Shown piece after piece: positions 10,301 through 19,070 of a DNA stretch of 64,000 nt. Location: assembly GCF_001083805.1 (NCBI RefSeq), contig NZ_JXSK01000003.1, positions 434,001 through 498,000 on the forward strand, read 5' to 3'. This DNA is from Photorhabdus luminescens subsp. luminescens. Lineage in GTDB: Bacteria; Pseudomonadota; Gammaproteobacteria; Enterobacterales; Enterobacteriaceae. Every line of letters starts with the position of its first letter. The first letter of the stretch is position 1. The notes under the pieces are model-generated. The model was not told the origin of the DNA and did not search any database. It saw only the letters and a list, made by a program, of their open reading frames with translations. Made by a program: the position numbers and the translations under genes.

Positions 10301-11977
10301 CCTCAATGCAGCCAAAAGATTACGCTATCCAGCGATCTATTTGGTCAACCGCTAAAACAGGTTTCGGTACAGTATCCACGCCGCCAGCAACCGGCAAGCA
10401 GTCCGTATCCTGATACGTTGCCTGATAAGTTATTTGCTAACAGCTATGATGACCAGCAACACAAATTACGGCTCACCTATCAACAGTTCAGTTGGCATCA
10501 TCTGACCGACAATACCATTCTGATGTTAGGATTACCGGATAGTACCCGCAGCGATATCTTTGCTTATAGCGCTGAACATGTCCCTACTGGTGGTCTAAAT
10601 CTGGAAATCCTAAATGATAAAAATAGTCTGATTGCGGAGAATAAACCTCGTGAATACCTCGGCCAGCAAAAAACCGTTTATACCGACGGGCAAAATGCAA
10701 CGCCATCGCAAACGCCAACACGACAAGCGCTGATTGCCTTCACCGAGACAACAGTATTTAATCAATCCACACTATCAGCGTTTGATGGGAGTATCTCATC
10801 TGCTCAATTGTCAACGACGCTGGAACAAGCCGGATACCAGCAAACAGATTATCTATTCCCGCGCACTGGAGAAGATAAAGTCTGGGCAGCTCGTCGTGGC
10901 TATACTGATTACGGCACAGCCGAACAGTTCTGGCGGCCGCAAAAACAGAGCAACACTCAACTCACGGGCAAAATCACGCTCACTTGGGATGCAAACTATT
11001 GCGTCGTCACACAAACCCGGGATGCGGCTGGACTGACAACCTCAGCCAGATATGATTGGCGTTTTCTGACCCCCGTTCAACTCACGGATATCAACGACAA
11101 TCAGCACCTTACCACGCTGGATGCACTGGGCCGACCAATCACACTGCGCTTTTGGGGAACCGAAAACGGTAAGATGACTGGTTATTCTTCACCGGAAAAA
11201 ATATCGTTTTCTCCACCATCTGATGTTGACGCCGCGATTAAGTTAACAACGCCAATCCCTGTAGCACAGTGTCAGGTCTACGCACCCGAAAGCTGGATGC
11301 CCATATTAAAGAAAACCCTCAATAACCTGGCAGAGCAAGAGCGGAAAGAGTTATATAACACCCGAATCATCACCGAAGACGGACGCATCTGTACCCTAGC
11401 TCACCGCCGCTGGGTAAAAAGCCAAAGTGCAGTCACCCAGCCAATCAATCTGTCAAACGGCAGTCCCCGTTTACCCCCTCATAGCCTCACATTGACTACG
11501 GATCGTTATGACCGCGATCTTAAGCAACAGATTCGTCAACAAGTAGTATTCAGTGATGGCTTTGGCCGTTTACTGCAAGCATCTGTACGACATGAAGCAG
11601 GCGAAGCCTGGCAACGTAACCAAGACGGCGCTCTGGTGACAAAAATGGAAGATACCAAAACGCGCTGGGCGGTTACGGGACGCACTGAATATGACAATAA
11701 GGGACAACCGATACGCACCTATCAACCCTATTTCCTCAACGACTGGCAATACGTCAGTAATGACAGTGCCCGGCGGACAGAAGAAGCCTATGCAGATACC
11801 CATGTCTATGATCCCATTGGTCGAGAAATCAAGGTCACTACCGCAAAAGGCTGGTTCCGTCGAACCTTGTTCACTCCTTGGTTTACTGTCAATGAAGATG
11901 AAAATGACACAGCTACTGAGGTGAAGGTAAAGAAGAAAGAATGTAAAGAAGGTAAAGAAGGTAAAGATGTAATTTGA
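7310..11977 (+). CDS. tcdB: TcB-type Tc toxin subunit (TcdB family) with internal tandem repeats
   Basis: 1555 residues. TcB forms the beta-propeller gate and half of the cocoon that encloses the TcC payload and docks on TcA. It has the SpvB-like N-terminus (LPKGGGAITGMGEAL, SLPLPISAGRGYAPSL), FG-GAP-type repeats in the middle (DINGDGQLDWVITGPGL, LADLDGSGPTDLIYVH) and the RHS-like C-terminal part ending ETYAD/THVYDPIGREIKV. Start at the ATG with aaggag 7 nt upstream. It is 74 residues longer than the paralogue at 28737, largely because of six 13-residue repeats at residues 796-873, and it ends in a Lys/Glu/Gly-rich tail (KVKKKECKEGKEGKDVI) where the paralogue ends LSADALV. Its position before the holin gene and tccC3 matches the locus I know as tcdB2, but the number is not certain. 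Confidence 0.96.
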   Translation: MQNSQDFSITELSLPKGGGAITGMGEALTPTGPDGMAALSLPLPISAGRGYAPSLALNYNSGAGNSPFGLGWDCNVMTIRRRTHFGVPHYDETDTFLGPDGEVLVVADQSRDESTLQGINLGTAFTVTGYRSRLESHFSRLEYWQPKATPKTTGKTDFWLIYSPDGQVHLLGKSPQARISNPSDITQTAQWLLEASVSPHGEQIYYQYRAEDNTGCEADEITLHPQAAAQRYLHTVYYGNRTASKTLPGLDGSAPPQADWLFYLVFDYGERSNNLRTPPAFSTTGSWLCRQDRFSRYEYGFEIRTRRLCRQVLMYHHLQALDSEIKEHNGPTLVSRLILNYDESAIASTLVFVRRVGHEQDGTAVTLPPLELAYQDFSPQHNARWQSMNVLANFNAIQRWQLVDLKGEGFPGLLYQDKGAWWYRSAQRFGKIGSDAVTWEKMQPLSVIPSLQSNASLVDINGDGQLDWVITGPGLRGYHSQHPDGSWTRFTPLNALPVEYTHPRAQLADLMGAGLSDLVLIGPKSVRLYANTRDGFAKGKDVVQSGDITLPVPGADPCKLVAFSDVLGSGQAHLVEVSATKVTCWPNLGHGRFGQPITLPGFSQPEATFNPAQVYLADLDGSGPTDLIYVHTDRLDIFLNKSGNGFAAPVTLPFPAGVRFDHTCQLQVADVQGLGVASLILSVPHMTPHHWRCDLTNTKPWLLSEMNNNMGAHHTLRYRSSAQFWLDEKATALDAGQIPVCYLPFPVHTLWQTEIEDEISGNKLVTILRYAHGAWDGREREFRGFGYVEQKDSHQLAQGSAPECTPPALTQGNAPELTSPALTQGNAPELTPPAMTQSNAPELTSPALTQGNAPEFTSPALAQGNAPELTPPAMTKNWYATGIPMIDNTLSTEYWHGDHQAFAGFSPRFTTWQDGQDILLTPENDNSQYWLNRALKGQLLRSELYGEDGSTQEKIPYTVTEFRPQVRRLQHTDSRYLVLWSSVVESRNYHYERIASDPQCSQKITLSSDLFGQPLKQVSVQYPRRQQPASSPYPDTLPDKLFANSYDDQQHKLRLTYQQFSWHHLTDNTILMLGLPDSTRSDIFAYSAEHVPTGGLNLEILNDKNSLIAENKPREYLGQQKTVYTDGQNATPSQTPTRQALIAFTETTVFNQSTLSAFDGSISSAQLSTTLEQAGYQQTDYLFPRTGEDKVWAARRGYTDYGTAEQFWRPQKQSNTQLTGKITLTWDANYCVVTQTRDAAGLTTSARYDWRFLTPVQLTDINDNQHLTTLDALGRPITLRFWGTENGKMTGYSSPEKISFSPPSDVDAAIKLTTPIPVAQCQVYAPESWMPILKKTLNNLAEQERKELYNTRIITEDGRICTLAHRRWVKSQSAVTQPINLSNGSPRLPPHSLTLTTDRYDRDLKQQIRQQVVFSDGFGRLLQASVRHEAGEAWQRNQDGALVTKMEDTKTRWAVTGRTEYDNKGQPIRTYQPYFLNDWQYVSNDSARRTEEAYADTHVYDPIGREIKVTTAKGWFRRTLFTPWFTVNEDENDTATEVKVKKKECKEGKEGKDVI
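9695..9928 (+). repeat. 39-bp tandem repeat, 6 copies, in tcB
   Basis: Six imperfect 39-bp units encode LTQGNAPELTSPA-like 13-mers (variants LAQGSAPECTPPA, MTQSNAPELTSPA, LTQGNAPEFTSPA). The paralogous TcB at 28737 has a single copy (LAQGNAPERTSPA) in the same place before LTKNWYATGIP. Copies alternate between TSP and TPP, suggesting expansion by two-unit steps. Confidence 0.96.
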
Positions 11978-12030
11978 TCAATCCCGCCCGGTTGAAGGGC
12001 GGGAAACATAACATAATATAGAGGTGAAAC

Positions 12031-12351
12031 GTGTCATTCATAATGCCGTCAGATACTCAACTTATGAGTTGGTTGATCATTGGTTTTATTGCGGCCTGGG
12101 GCGGATTAGTAAGGTACCTCATTGATATACAAAACAAACAATGTAAATGGAATTGGATCAACGTACTCTGTCAACTCATTATCTCCTGTTTTACCGGTAT
12201 ATTGGGAGGACTGCTGAGTTTTGAAAGCGGCGGCAGCCCCTATATGACTTTTGCGATTGCCGGGCTATTTGGCACCACGGGAAGTTCTGGATTGAACTGG
12301 ATCTGGCGTCGCCTTTTTATGCATTATCGCGATGATGGAGGAAAGCAATAA
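12031..12351 (+). CDS. Small holin-like membrane protein between tcB and tccC3
   Basis: 106 residues, GTG start preceded by gaggtg at 12021 (spacing short, about 4-5 nt; the ATG at 12043 is an alternative). Three hydrophobic segments at about residues 13-32, 44-62 and 72-92, a short N-terminus and a charged C-terminal tail (RRLFMHYRDDGGKQ), the plan of LydA/superfamily III phage holins. Its place inside a Tc operon recalls the holin/endolysin/spanin cassettes near Tc genes in Yersinia that release Tc toxins (type 10 secretion). No endolysin or spanin gene is next to it. Holin assignment is from topology and context, not from a search. Confidence 0.7.
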   Translation: MSFIMPSDTQLMSWLIIGFIAAWGGLVRYLIDIQNKQCKWNWINVLCQLIISCFTGILGGLLSFESGGSPYMTFAIAGLFGTTGSSGLNWIWRRLFMHYRDDGGKQ

Positions 12352-12514
12352 GGCATTCCCACTGCCGCAAAAACCATCTGTCTCCGGCAGTTAAACCGGG
12401 AAATTACCTACTACAACTATTGTAAGAAAACGAATATATAGAAAAACTAACATGCAGATAAAAACTGCGATTGCAGAACAGATGACACACAACGCCCCAA
12501 CAACGAGGTAAATC

Positions 12515-15379
12515 ATGAAAAACATCGATCCTAAACTTTATCAAAAGACCCCTGTCGTCAACATCTACGATAACCGAGGTCTAACGATCCGTAACATCGA
12601 CTTTCACCGTACCACCGCAAACGGCGATACCGATATCCGTATTACTCGCCATCAATATGACTCCCTTGGGCACCTAAGCCAAAGCACCGATCCGCGTCTA
12701 TATGAAGCCAAACAAAAATCTAACTTTCTCTGGCAGTATGATTTGACCGGTAATATTTTGTGTACAGAAAGCGTCGATGCTGGTCGCACTGTCACCTTGA
12801 ATGATATTGAAGGCCGTCCGCTACTGACAGTAACTGCAACAGGTGTCATACAAACCCGACAATATGAAACGTCTTCCCTACCCGGTCGTCTGTTGTCTGT
12901 TACCGAACAAATACCAGAAAAAACATCCCGTATCACCGAACGCCTGATTTGGGCTGGCAATAGCGAAGCAGAGAAAAACCATAATCTTGCCAGCCAGTGC
13001 GTGCGCCACTATGACACGGCGGGAGTCACCCGATTAGAGAGTTTGTCACTGACCGGTACTGTTTTATCTCAATCCAGCCAACTATTGAGCGACACTCAAG
13101 AAGCTAGCTGGACAGGTGATAATGAAACCGTCTGGCAAAACATGCTGGCTGATGACATCTACACAACCCTGAGCGCCTTTGATGCCACCGGCGCTTTACT
13201 CACTCAGACCGATGCGAAAGGGAACATTCAGAGGCTAACCTATGATGTGGCCGGGCAGCTAAACGGGAGCTGGTTAACCTTAAAAGACCAACCGGAACAA
13301 GTGATTATCAGATCCCTGACCTATTCCGCCGCCGGACAAAAATTACGCGAGGAACACGGCAATGGTGTTATCACCGAATACAGTTATGAACCGGAAACCC
13401 AACAGCTTATCGGTACCAAAACCCACCGTCCGTCAGATGCCAAAGTGTTGCAAGATCTACGTTATGAGTATGACCCGGTAGGCAATGTCATCAGTATCCG
13501 TAATGACGCAGAAGCCACCCGCTTCTGGCACAATCAGAAAGTGGCGCCGGAAAACACTTATACCTACGACTCCTTGTATCAGCTTATCAGCGCAACCGGG
13601 CGCGAGATGGCGAATATAGGTCAGCAAAGTAACCAACTTCCCTCCCTCACCCTACCTTCTGATAACAACACCTACACCAACTATACCCGTACTTATACTT
13701 ATGACCGTGGCGGCAATTTGACTAAAATCCAGCACAGTTCACCGGCGACGCAAAACAACTACACCACAAACATCACGGTTTCTAACCGGAGCAATCGCGC
13801 AGTACTCAGCACTCTGACCGAAGATCCGGCGCAAGTAGATGCTTTATTTGATGCAGGCGGACATCAGAACACGTTGATATCAGGACAAAACCTGAACTGG
13901 AATACACGCGGTGAACTACAACATGTGACATTGGTGAAACGGGACAAGGGCGCCAATGATGATCGGGAATGGTATCGCTATAGTAGTGACGGGAGAAGGA
14001 TATTAAAAATCAATGAACAGCAGACCAGCAGCAACTCTCAAACACAGAGAATAACTTATTTGCCGAGCTTAGAACTTCGTCTAACACAAAACAGCACGAT
14101 CACAACCGAAGATTTGCAAGTTATCACAGTAGGAGAAGCGGGTCGGGCACAGGTACGAGTATTACATTGGGATAGCGGTCAACCGGAAGATATCGACAAT
14201 AATCAGCTACGTTATAGCTACGATAATCTTATCGGTTCCAGTCAACTTGAATTAGACAGCAAAGGAGAAATTATTAGTGAGGAAGAGTACTATCCCTATG
14301 GCGGCACGGCATTATGGGCAACAAGGAAGCGGACAGAAGCCAGTTATAAAACCATCCGTTATTCAGGTAAAGAGCGGGATGCCACCGGACTATATTATTA
14401 CGGTTACCGATATTATCAGCCTTGGGTAGGACGATGGTTAAGTGCCGATCCGGCAGGAACAGTAGATGGGTTGAATTTATATCGGATGGTAAGGAATAAT
14501 CCGGTTACTCTGCTTGATCCTGATGGATTAATGCCAACAATTGCAGAACGCATAGCAGCACTGCAAAAAAATAAAGTAGCAGATTCAGCGCCTTCGCCAA
14601 CAAATGCCACAAACGTAGCGATAAACATCCGCCCGCCCGTAGCACCAAAACCTACCTTACCCAAAGCATCAACGAGTAGCCAATCAACTACATACCCCAT
14701 CAAATCTGCAAGCATAAAACCAACGACGTCGGGATCATCCATTACTGCTCCACTGAGTCCAGTAGGAAATAAATCTACTCCTGAAATATCTCTTCCAGAA
14801 AGCACTCAAAGCAATTCTTCAAGCGCTATTTCAACAAATCTACAGAAAAAGTCATTTACTTTATATAGAGCGGATAATAGATCCTTTGAAGACATGCAGA
14901 GTAAATTCCCTGAAGGATTTAAAGCCTGGACTCCTCTAGATACTAAGATGGCAAGGCAGTTTGCTAGTGTCTTTATTGGTCAGAAAGATACTTCTAATTT
15001 ACCTAAAGAAACAGTCAAGAATATAAACACATGGGGAACAAAACCAAAATTAAATGATCTCTCAACTTACATAAAATATACCAAGGACAAATCTACAGTA
15101 TGGGTCTCTACTGCAATTAATACTGAAGCAGGTGGACAAAGTTCAGGGGCTCCACTCCATGAAATTAATATGGATCTTTATGAGTTTACCATTGACGGAC
15201 AAAAGCTAAATCCACTACCAAGGGGAAGATCTAAAGACAGGGTGCCTTCACTATTACTTGACACACCAGAAATAGAAACAGCATCCATAATTGCACTTAA
15301 TCATGGACCGGTAAATGATGCAGAAGTTTCATTCCTAACAACAATTCCGCTTAAAAATGTAAAACCTTATAAGAGATAA
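12515..15379 (+). CDS. tccC3: TcC-type Tc toxin subunit with actin ADP-ribosyltransferase C-terminus (TccC3 type)
   Basis: 954 residues, ATG with gaggt upstream. Residues 1-672 are the RHS-repeat core that self-cleaves and seals the cocoon; the core ends with the invariant motif RWLSADPAGTVDGLNLYRMV and PDGL, with cleavage expected after L672. Residues 673-954 are the hypervariable effector. After a Pro/Ser/Thr-rich linker (about 690-775) it has the R-S-E pattern of ADP-ribosyltransferases: R785 (LYRADNR), S865-T866 (VWVSTAI) and E937 (NDAEVSFLTTIP). E937 is effector position 265, matching the catalytic Glu265 I recall for TccC3, which modifies Thr148 of actin. Separated from the holin gene by 160 bp without a recognisable gene. 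Confidence 0.95.
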   Translation: MKNIDPKLYQKTPVVNIYDNRGLTIRNIDFHRTTANGDTDIRITRHQYDSLGHLSQSTDPRLYEAKQKSNFLWQYDLTGNILCTESVDAGRTVTLNDIEGRPLLTVTATGVIQTRQYETSSLPGRLLSVTEQIPEKTSRITERLIWAGNSEAEKNHNLASQCVRHYDTAGVTRLESLSLTGTVLSQSSQLLSDTQEASWTGDNETVWQNMLADDIYTTLSAFDATGALLTQTDAKGNIQRLTYDVAGQLNGSWLTLKDQPEQVIIRSLTYSAAGQKLREEHGNGVITEYSYEPETQQLIGTKTHRPSDAKVLQDLRYEYDPVGNVISIRNDAEATRFWHNQKVAPENTYTYDSLYQLISATGREMANIGQQSNQLPSLTLPSDNNTYTNYTRTYTYDRGGNLTKIQHSSPATQNNYTTNITVSNRSNRAVLSTLTEDPAQVDALFDAGGHQNTLISGQNLNWNTRGELQHVTLVKRDKGANDDREWYRYSSDGRRILKINEQQTSSNSQTQRITYLPSLELRLTQNSTITTEDLQVITVGEAGRAQVRVLHWDSGQPEDIDNNQLRYSYDNLIGSSQLELDSKGEIISEEEYYPYGGTALWATRKRTEASYKTIRYSGKERDATGLYYYGYRYYQPWVGRWLSADPAGTVDGLNLYRMVRNNPVTLLDPDGLMPTIAERIAALQKNKVADSAPSPTNATNVAINIRPPVAPKPTLPKASTSSQSTTYPIKSASIKPTTSGSSITAPLSPVGNKSTPEISLPESTQSNSSSAISTNLQKKSFTLYRADNRSFEDMQSKFPEGFKAWTPLDTKMARQFASVFIGQKDTSNLPKETVKNINTWGTKPKLNDLSTYIKYTKDKSTVWVSTAINTEAGGQSSGAPLHEINMDLYEFTIDGQKLNPLPRGRSKDRVPSLLLDTPEIETASIIALNHGPVNDAEVSFLTTIPLKNVKPYKR

Positions 15380-15470
15380 CGAAAAATTAATATTCTTTAT
15401 CTACTTTTAATAGCCCTCTTGAACTTACACTCAAGGGGGGGAAACCAAATAAGAAACCATCTTTAATAAC

Positions 15471-15501
15471 AAGCCATGAAAGAATATTTATTTCATGGCT
15501 T
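15471..15501 (+). terminator. Inverted repeat between tccC3 and lysR
   Basis: Perfect 11-bp stem (aagccatgaaa / tttcatggctt) with a 9-nt loop, followed by gattacttttaa. It lies between the convergent ends of tccC3 and the LysR gene. The T-rich tail is weak. Confidence 0.5.
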
Positions 15502-15578
15502 GATTACTTTTAACATTCAATATTAAATAATTAAAACAATATCTAACCAATTAAAATAACAATACCTTATTTATCATA

Positions 15579-16490
15579 TTAAAATATCAAATCAGAAATT
15601 AATGAATTTAAGGGTTCTTTATATTTATTTCTGAGAGCATAGGCACAATACCTTACCGATGGCGCTGGACGTGATTCAAAATCCAGAAATGCTATATTTT
15701 CATCAATATGGGCAGAATAGCGCATTTCATTGGGAGTCATTAAACTTATCGCGACACCCGCTTTTACCAGATCCAATCTATTAGTAAAATCAGGGACCGT
15801 CAATAACGCTAAATTTTGGTATTCAGGGAGATAATTCAATGGCATAAAATTATTGCATTGTTTTAAAAAAGCACTATTATGCTGAACAAAAGGAAAACTA
15901 GATATTATTTCATCAGCGTGACTTTCTGGTTCTAAAATATCATGGGATACAGCAAGAGACAGCATTTGATAAGCACCATCTATCCTGATGATATCATCAT
16001 TATCTGGATAACATTCAGTCGTCACATAAACTGTTATATCCCCTTTCATTAAGGAAGAAAATACCGCATCTTGCCTTATTAAATCATCAATTAGAAAATT
16101 GTTGATTATACAAATATCGCGATAATGATAACGTTGCACCGCTCTTTTTACGACCGTAGATATTTTATTAACATATTCTCCACTTGTGCCAATAACCAGT
16201 TTGTCTCTGTTTGATAATTTATAATTTCTACGACAATTCCAATTATTCTCAACTTTCAGGATCCTTTCATAACACGGCAGCAACTCTTGATATAGTGCCT
16301 TTCCCTCTTCTGTGAGCTTGGTTTTTCCCGGTAGTCGCTCAAACAATTGACACCCCACACGCTGTTCCAGTTGATATACGAGCCTGCTAAGTGGAGAAGG
16401 GGTAATACAAAGCGTATCCGCCGCTAACGTGAATGACTCTTTCTTAGCTGATTCCATAAAATACTTTAGTTGCTTTGAACAAAATATCAT
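15579..16490 (-). CDS. LysR-type transcriptional regulator, paralogue 1
   Basis: 303 residues from the ATG at 16490, chosen because agaggg lies 7 nt upstream and the protein then starts MIFCSKQLKYF like its paralogue MLFCSKSLKYF; an upstream ATG at 16511 would add seven residues. The N-terminal winged HTH is typical LysR (SFTLAADTLCITPSPLSRLVY, EQRVGCQLFERLPGKTKLTEEG). The C-terminal co-inducer domain is divergent, so no ligand can be proposed. It converges on tccC3, and the paralogue at 19516 converges on a tccC remnant, so the pair probably duplicated together with the toxin genes. Regulation of the Tc or lipase genes is plausible but not shown. Confidence 0.88.
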   Translation of the reverse strand: MIFCSKQLKYFMESAKKESFTLAADTLCITPSPLSRLVYQLEQRVGCQLFERLPGKTKLTEEGKALYQELLPCYERILKVENNWNCRRNYKLSNRDKLVIGTSGEYVNKISTVVKRAVQRYHYRDICIINNFLIDDLIRQDAVFSSLMKGDITVYVTTECYPDNDDIIRIDGAYQMLSLAVSHDILEPESHADEIISSFPFVQHNSAFLKQCNNFMPLNYLPEYQNLALLTVPDFTNRLDLVKAGVAISLMTPNEMRYSAHIDENIAFLDFESRPAPSVRYCAYALRNKYKEPLNSLISDLIF

Positions 16491-16675
16491 CACATACCCT
16501 CTTGTTTTCATTCCAGAAATAGAATATTAACCATAGAACATGACAACGATGTTTCTACTTTGCATTCTTTTACATTAGGACATGCGTTAATGGACATTGA
16601 ATTTCACTACATCAATTGTTAATATTTATTTAATACTTGCACAATAATTATAAAATAAATATAACTTAGTTAATT

Positions 16676-16711
16676 ATTTCTTGATATTGATCATGGTAAG
16701 TTTTCCTCAAT
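16676..16711 (-). pseudogene. Remnant of the first codons of an immunity-lipoprotein paralogue
   Basis: On the - strand the ribosome site gaggaaaacttaccATG and the codons for MINIKK, followed at once by TAA, match the start of the neighbouring lipoprotein genes almost base for base. Nothing else of the gene is present. It marks a former further copy in this array. Confidence 0.55.
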
Positions 16712-16728
16712 ACCTACAGAAGTAGATA

Positions 16729-17460
16729 TTATTTTATCTTCCAGTAATCTATCGTTTGGCGACGGAGGTCGATTCTTCCATTGGGATATTCAACCCATTC
16801 GCCGCCTTTCTTATTAATTACAGTGATTTTTGGCATTTTGGTTTCATCCAACTTAGGTTTATAGGTGATTTTCCATTTAGCACCCGGTGTTAACTTCAAC
16901 CTAAAGGGATACATACCAACTTCACCTTGTAAGAATATTCTGTTTGGTCTACCTTCAACGACTTTCAAAATGGGGTAAATAACCGGGCTAAAATCAATCG
17001 TATCCAATGCATCAATTTCGCTGATATTTGTCCGGGCTGCATCATTGATAAATGCGATTAAATCGGTTGCTGAATACGGAATAGCATCTTTCACTAGATG
17101 ACGGACATCGGTATAACTCACTGACACAAAGGCTCGGTCAATCTTCCACTTACATCGACCGCCACCATTAAAAGGTAGTTTTGCCTGAAAGTAACCGGTT
17201 TTCGGATCAGCTTTTACATCCAGACGTAATCCGTTATAAGTTGGTACCTTAAAAGGCGACATATTGGAATCTAAACGATATTTAAGGCAATCTTTTGAGA
17301 TATACACAGCGGATACATGCGGCTGTGTGTATTTAGGTGCGACTCCTTCTACAGTAATCCACTGATTCTCTTTGGGAGGAGAGAGCGGCTCATTTGGGTC
17401 AGCACAGCCTGATATTAAAATCACGGATAAGACAGATAAGTATTTCTTGATATTTATCAT
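16729..17460 (-). CDS. Lipoprotein, probable lipase immunity paralogue 1
   Basis: 243 residues with a type II signal peptide: hydrophobic MINIKKYLSVLSVILISG then Cys19 in lipobox LISGC; Ala at +2 predicts outer-membrane sorting. The mature part has conserved stretches shared by all paralogues (WITVEGVAPKYT, FQAKLPFNGGGRCKWKI, HLVKDAIPYS). Ribosome site gaggaaaa is conserved among the copies. Paralogues at 35794 and 40570 each overlap the 3' end of a lipase gene by 4 bp, the usual layout of a type VI lipase effector with its periplasmic immunity protein. This copy and the next have no lipase beside them, so they may be orphan immunity genes. Function is inferred from that context. Confidence 0.75.
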   Translation of the reverse strand: MINIKKYLSVLSVILISGCADPNEPLSPPKENQWITVEGVAPKYTQPHVSAVYISKDCLKYRLDSNMSPFKVPTYNGLRLDVKADPKTGYFQAKLPFNGGGRCKWKIDRAFVSVSYTDVRHLVKDAIPYSATDLIAFINDAARTNISEIDALDTIDFSPVIYPILKVVEGRPNRIFLQGEVGMYPFRLKLTPGAKWKITYKPKLDETKMPKITVINKKGGEWVEYPNGRIDLRRQTIDYWKIK

Positions 17461-17560
17461 GGTAAGTTTTCCTCAACTCCTACAGCGTTATCTGCATGTG
17501 TGTCCAATTCCAGATCTTCCTGTTTATCTATTTAGAAATAAATAAGCTACGCTGATAGCA

Positions 17561-18307
17561 TTACTTCATATTTCCATACATGAATCGAAAATCGACTTCT
17601 TGAGTGCCGTTATCAATTTTGCCGCCCGGATATTCAACCCACTCGCCGCCTTTCTTATTAGTCACCGTGACCTTCGCCATTTTGGTTTCATCCAGCTTAG
17701 GCTTAAAAATAATTTTCCATTTAGCTCCTGGAGTTAACGTGAGTTGAAAAGGACGCATTTTTAATACTTCACCTTGTAAGAATATTCTGTTCGGGCGACC
17801 TTCAACGACTTTCAAAACAGGGTAAATAACCGGGCTAAAATCAATCGTATTCAATGTCGAGATTTTGCTAATATTCATCTGGACTATGCCATTGATAGAT
17901 GCGATTAAACCGGTTGCTGAATACGGAATAGCATCTTTCACCAGATGGCTGACATCAGTATAACTCACCGATACAAAGGCCCGGTTAATTTTCCATTTAC
18001 ATCGTCCCCCTCCATTAAAAGGTAGTTTTGCTTGAAAATAACCGGTTTGTGGATCGGCCTTCACTTTCAGACGAAGCCCATTATAGGTCGGCACTTTAAA
18101 AGGCGACATATTGGAATCCAGACGATACTCAAGGCAATCCTTTGATATGTATTCTGCGGATACATGTGGTTCGGTATATTTCGGCGCTACCCCTTCTACC
18201 GTGATCCATTGATTTTCTTTAGGAGGGGAAAGCGGCTCATTTGGGTCAGCACAGCCTGATATTAAAATCACTGACAAGACAAATAAGTATTTTTTAACAT
18301 TTATCAT
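17561..18307 (-). CDS. Lipoprotein, probable lipase immunity paralogue 2
   Basis: 248 residues, lipobox LISGC with Cys19, close to the copy at 16729 (same first 120 residues with few changes) but with a different C-terminus (VDFRFMYGNMK instead of IDYWKIK) and a two-residue insertion before MRPFQLTL. It lies first in the two-gene array and directly behind the repeated promoter region at 18341-18892. Immunity role is inferred from paralogues beside lipase genes. Confidence 0.75.
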   Translation of the reverse strand: MINVKKYLFVLSVILISGCADPNEPLSPPKENQWITVEGVAPKYTEPHVSAEYISKDCLEYRLDSNMSPFKVPTYNGLRLKVKADPQTGYFQAKLPFNGGGRCKWKINRAFVSVSYTDVSHLVKDAIPYSATGLIASINGIVQMNISKISTLNTIDFSPVIYPVLKVVEGRPNRIFLQGEVLKMRPFQLTLTPGAKWKIIFKPKLDETKMAKVTVTNKKGGEWVEYPGGKIDNGTQEVDFRFMYGNMK

Positions 18308-18340
18308 GGTAAGTTTTCCTCAATTCCTACAGCATTATCC

Positions 18341-18892
18341 GCATAAATATCCTGTCAAGAATAGCGTTCATTGATTTCGTCACCAAAGAAACAAGATAGT
18401 AAAAATCCTATTACCACAGATAAAAAACACCGCTTATGCCGTGAGTAATAGTGAGTTGAGCGACAGGGATACAGCAGTGCATCCCCATCAATTAGTCCCT
18501 TTGAATAAAGGGAACAGAATTTGAAATTTCCGTCATACCGTCCATATTACGGAACTTAGATTATGATTATTAAATCACCACCAAATGGCAAGAAAAATTT
18601 TCATTTTTTAATTTACGAAGAATGAATTTGTAAGAAAGTGTTACAAACTTAATAGAAATTAATTTACTGTTAATCTAATGAAGGATGAAATTATAAAAAT
18701 AACCCATTTCTCAGGGACAACAATCCACAATATATAGAACCACTGGTCCTCACTTAATTTCCTGTCAGGAGTAGAAATATCCTGATGACTCAGTCGATGA
18801 CATACAGCAATGTCATTGGTATTGAGACTACCGACTGTTTAATAAATTTCTTTTGTCTTTAATGGCGAGATACAAGTGATTCACTATTTAAG
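18341..18892. repeat. Repeated promoter region, copy A
   Basis: Bases 18341-18660 are almost identical, without gaps, to 38471-38790, and 18390-18892 resemble 43421-43911. All three copies have the same orientation and lie upstream of a - strand lipase or immunity gene. It is an A+T-rich non-coding stretch; in copies A and C it separates that gene from a tccC (or tccC remnant) on the + strand, so it looks like a divergent promoter region. Confidence 0.9.
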
Positions 18893-19070
18893 CACTATCG
18901 ATAAATAAGATTCCAAAATAGCGCCATATCTTACACCACTCATAATTCTATGTATAACAATTGGTTAAATAGGATCATGTGTAACAGGATTATGAAACGT
19001 TATTTATATCAAATCTATCAATTATTTTATATATAGTTTCACAGTCACACTCGCTATCTGGTACCTTCAT

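Noticed and set aside
12361-12514. Endolysin or spanin gene behind the holin
   Set aside because: The 154 bp hold no open frame of useful length.
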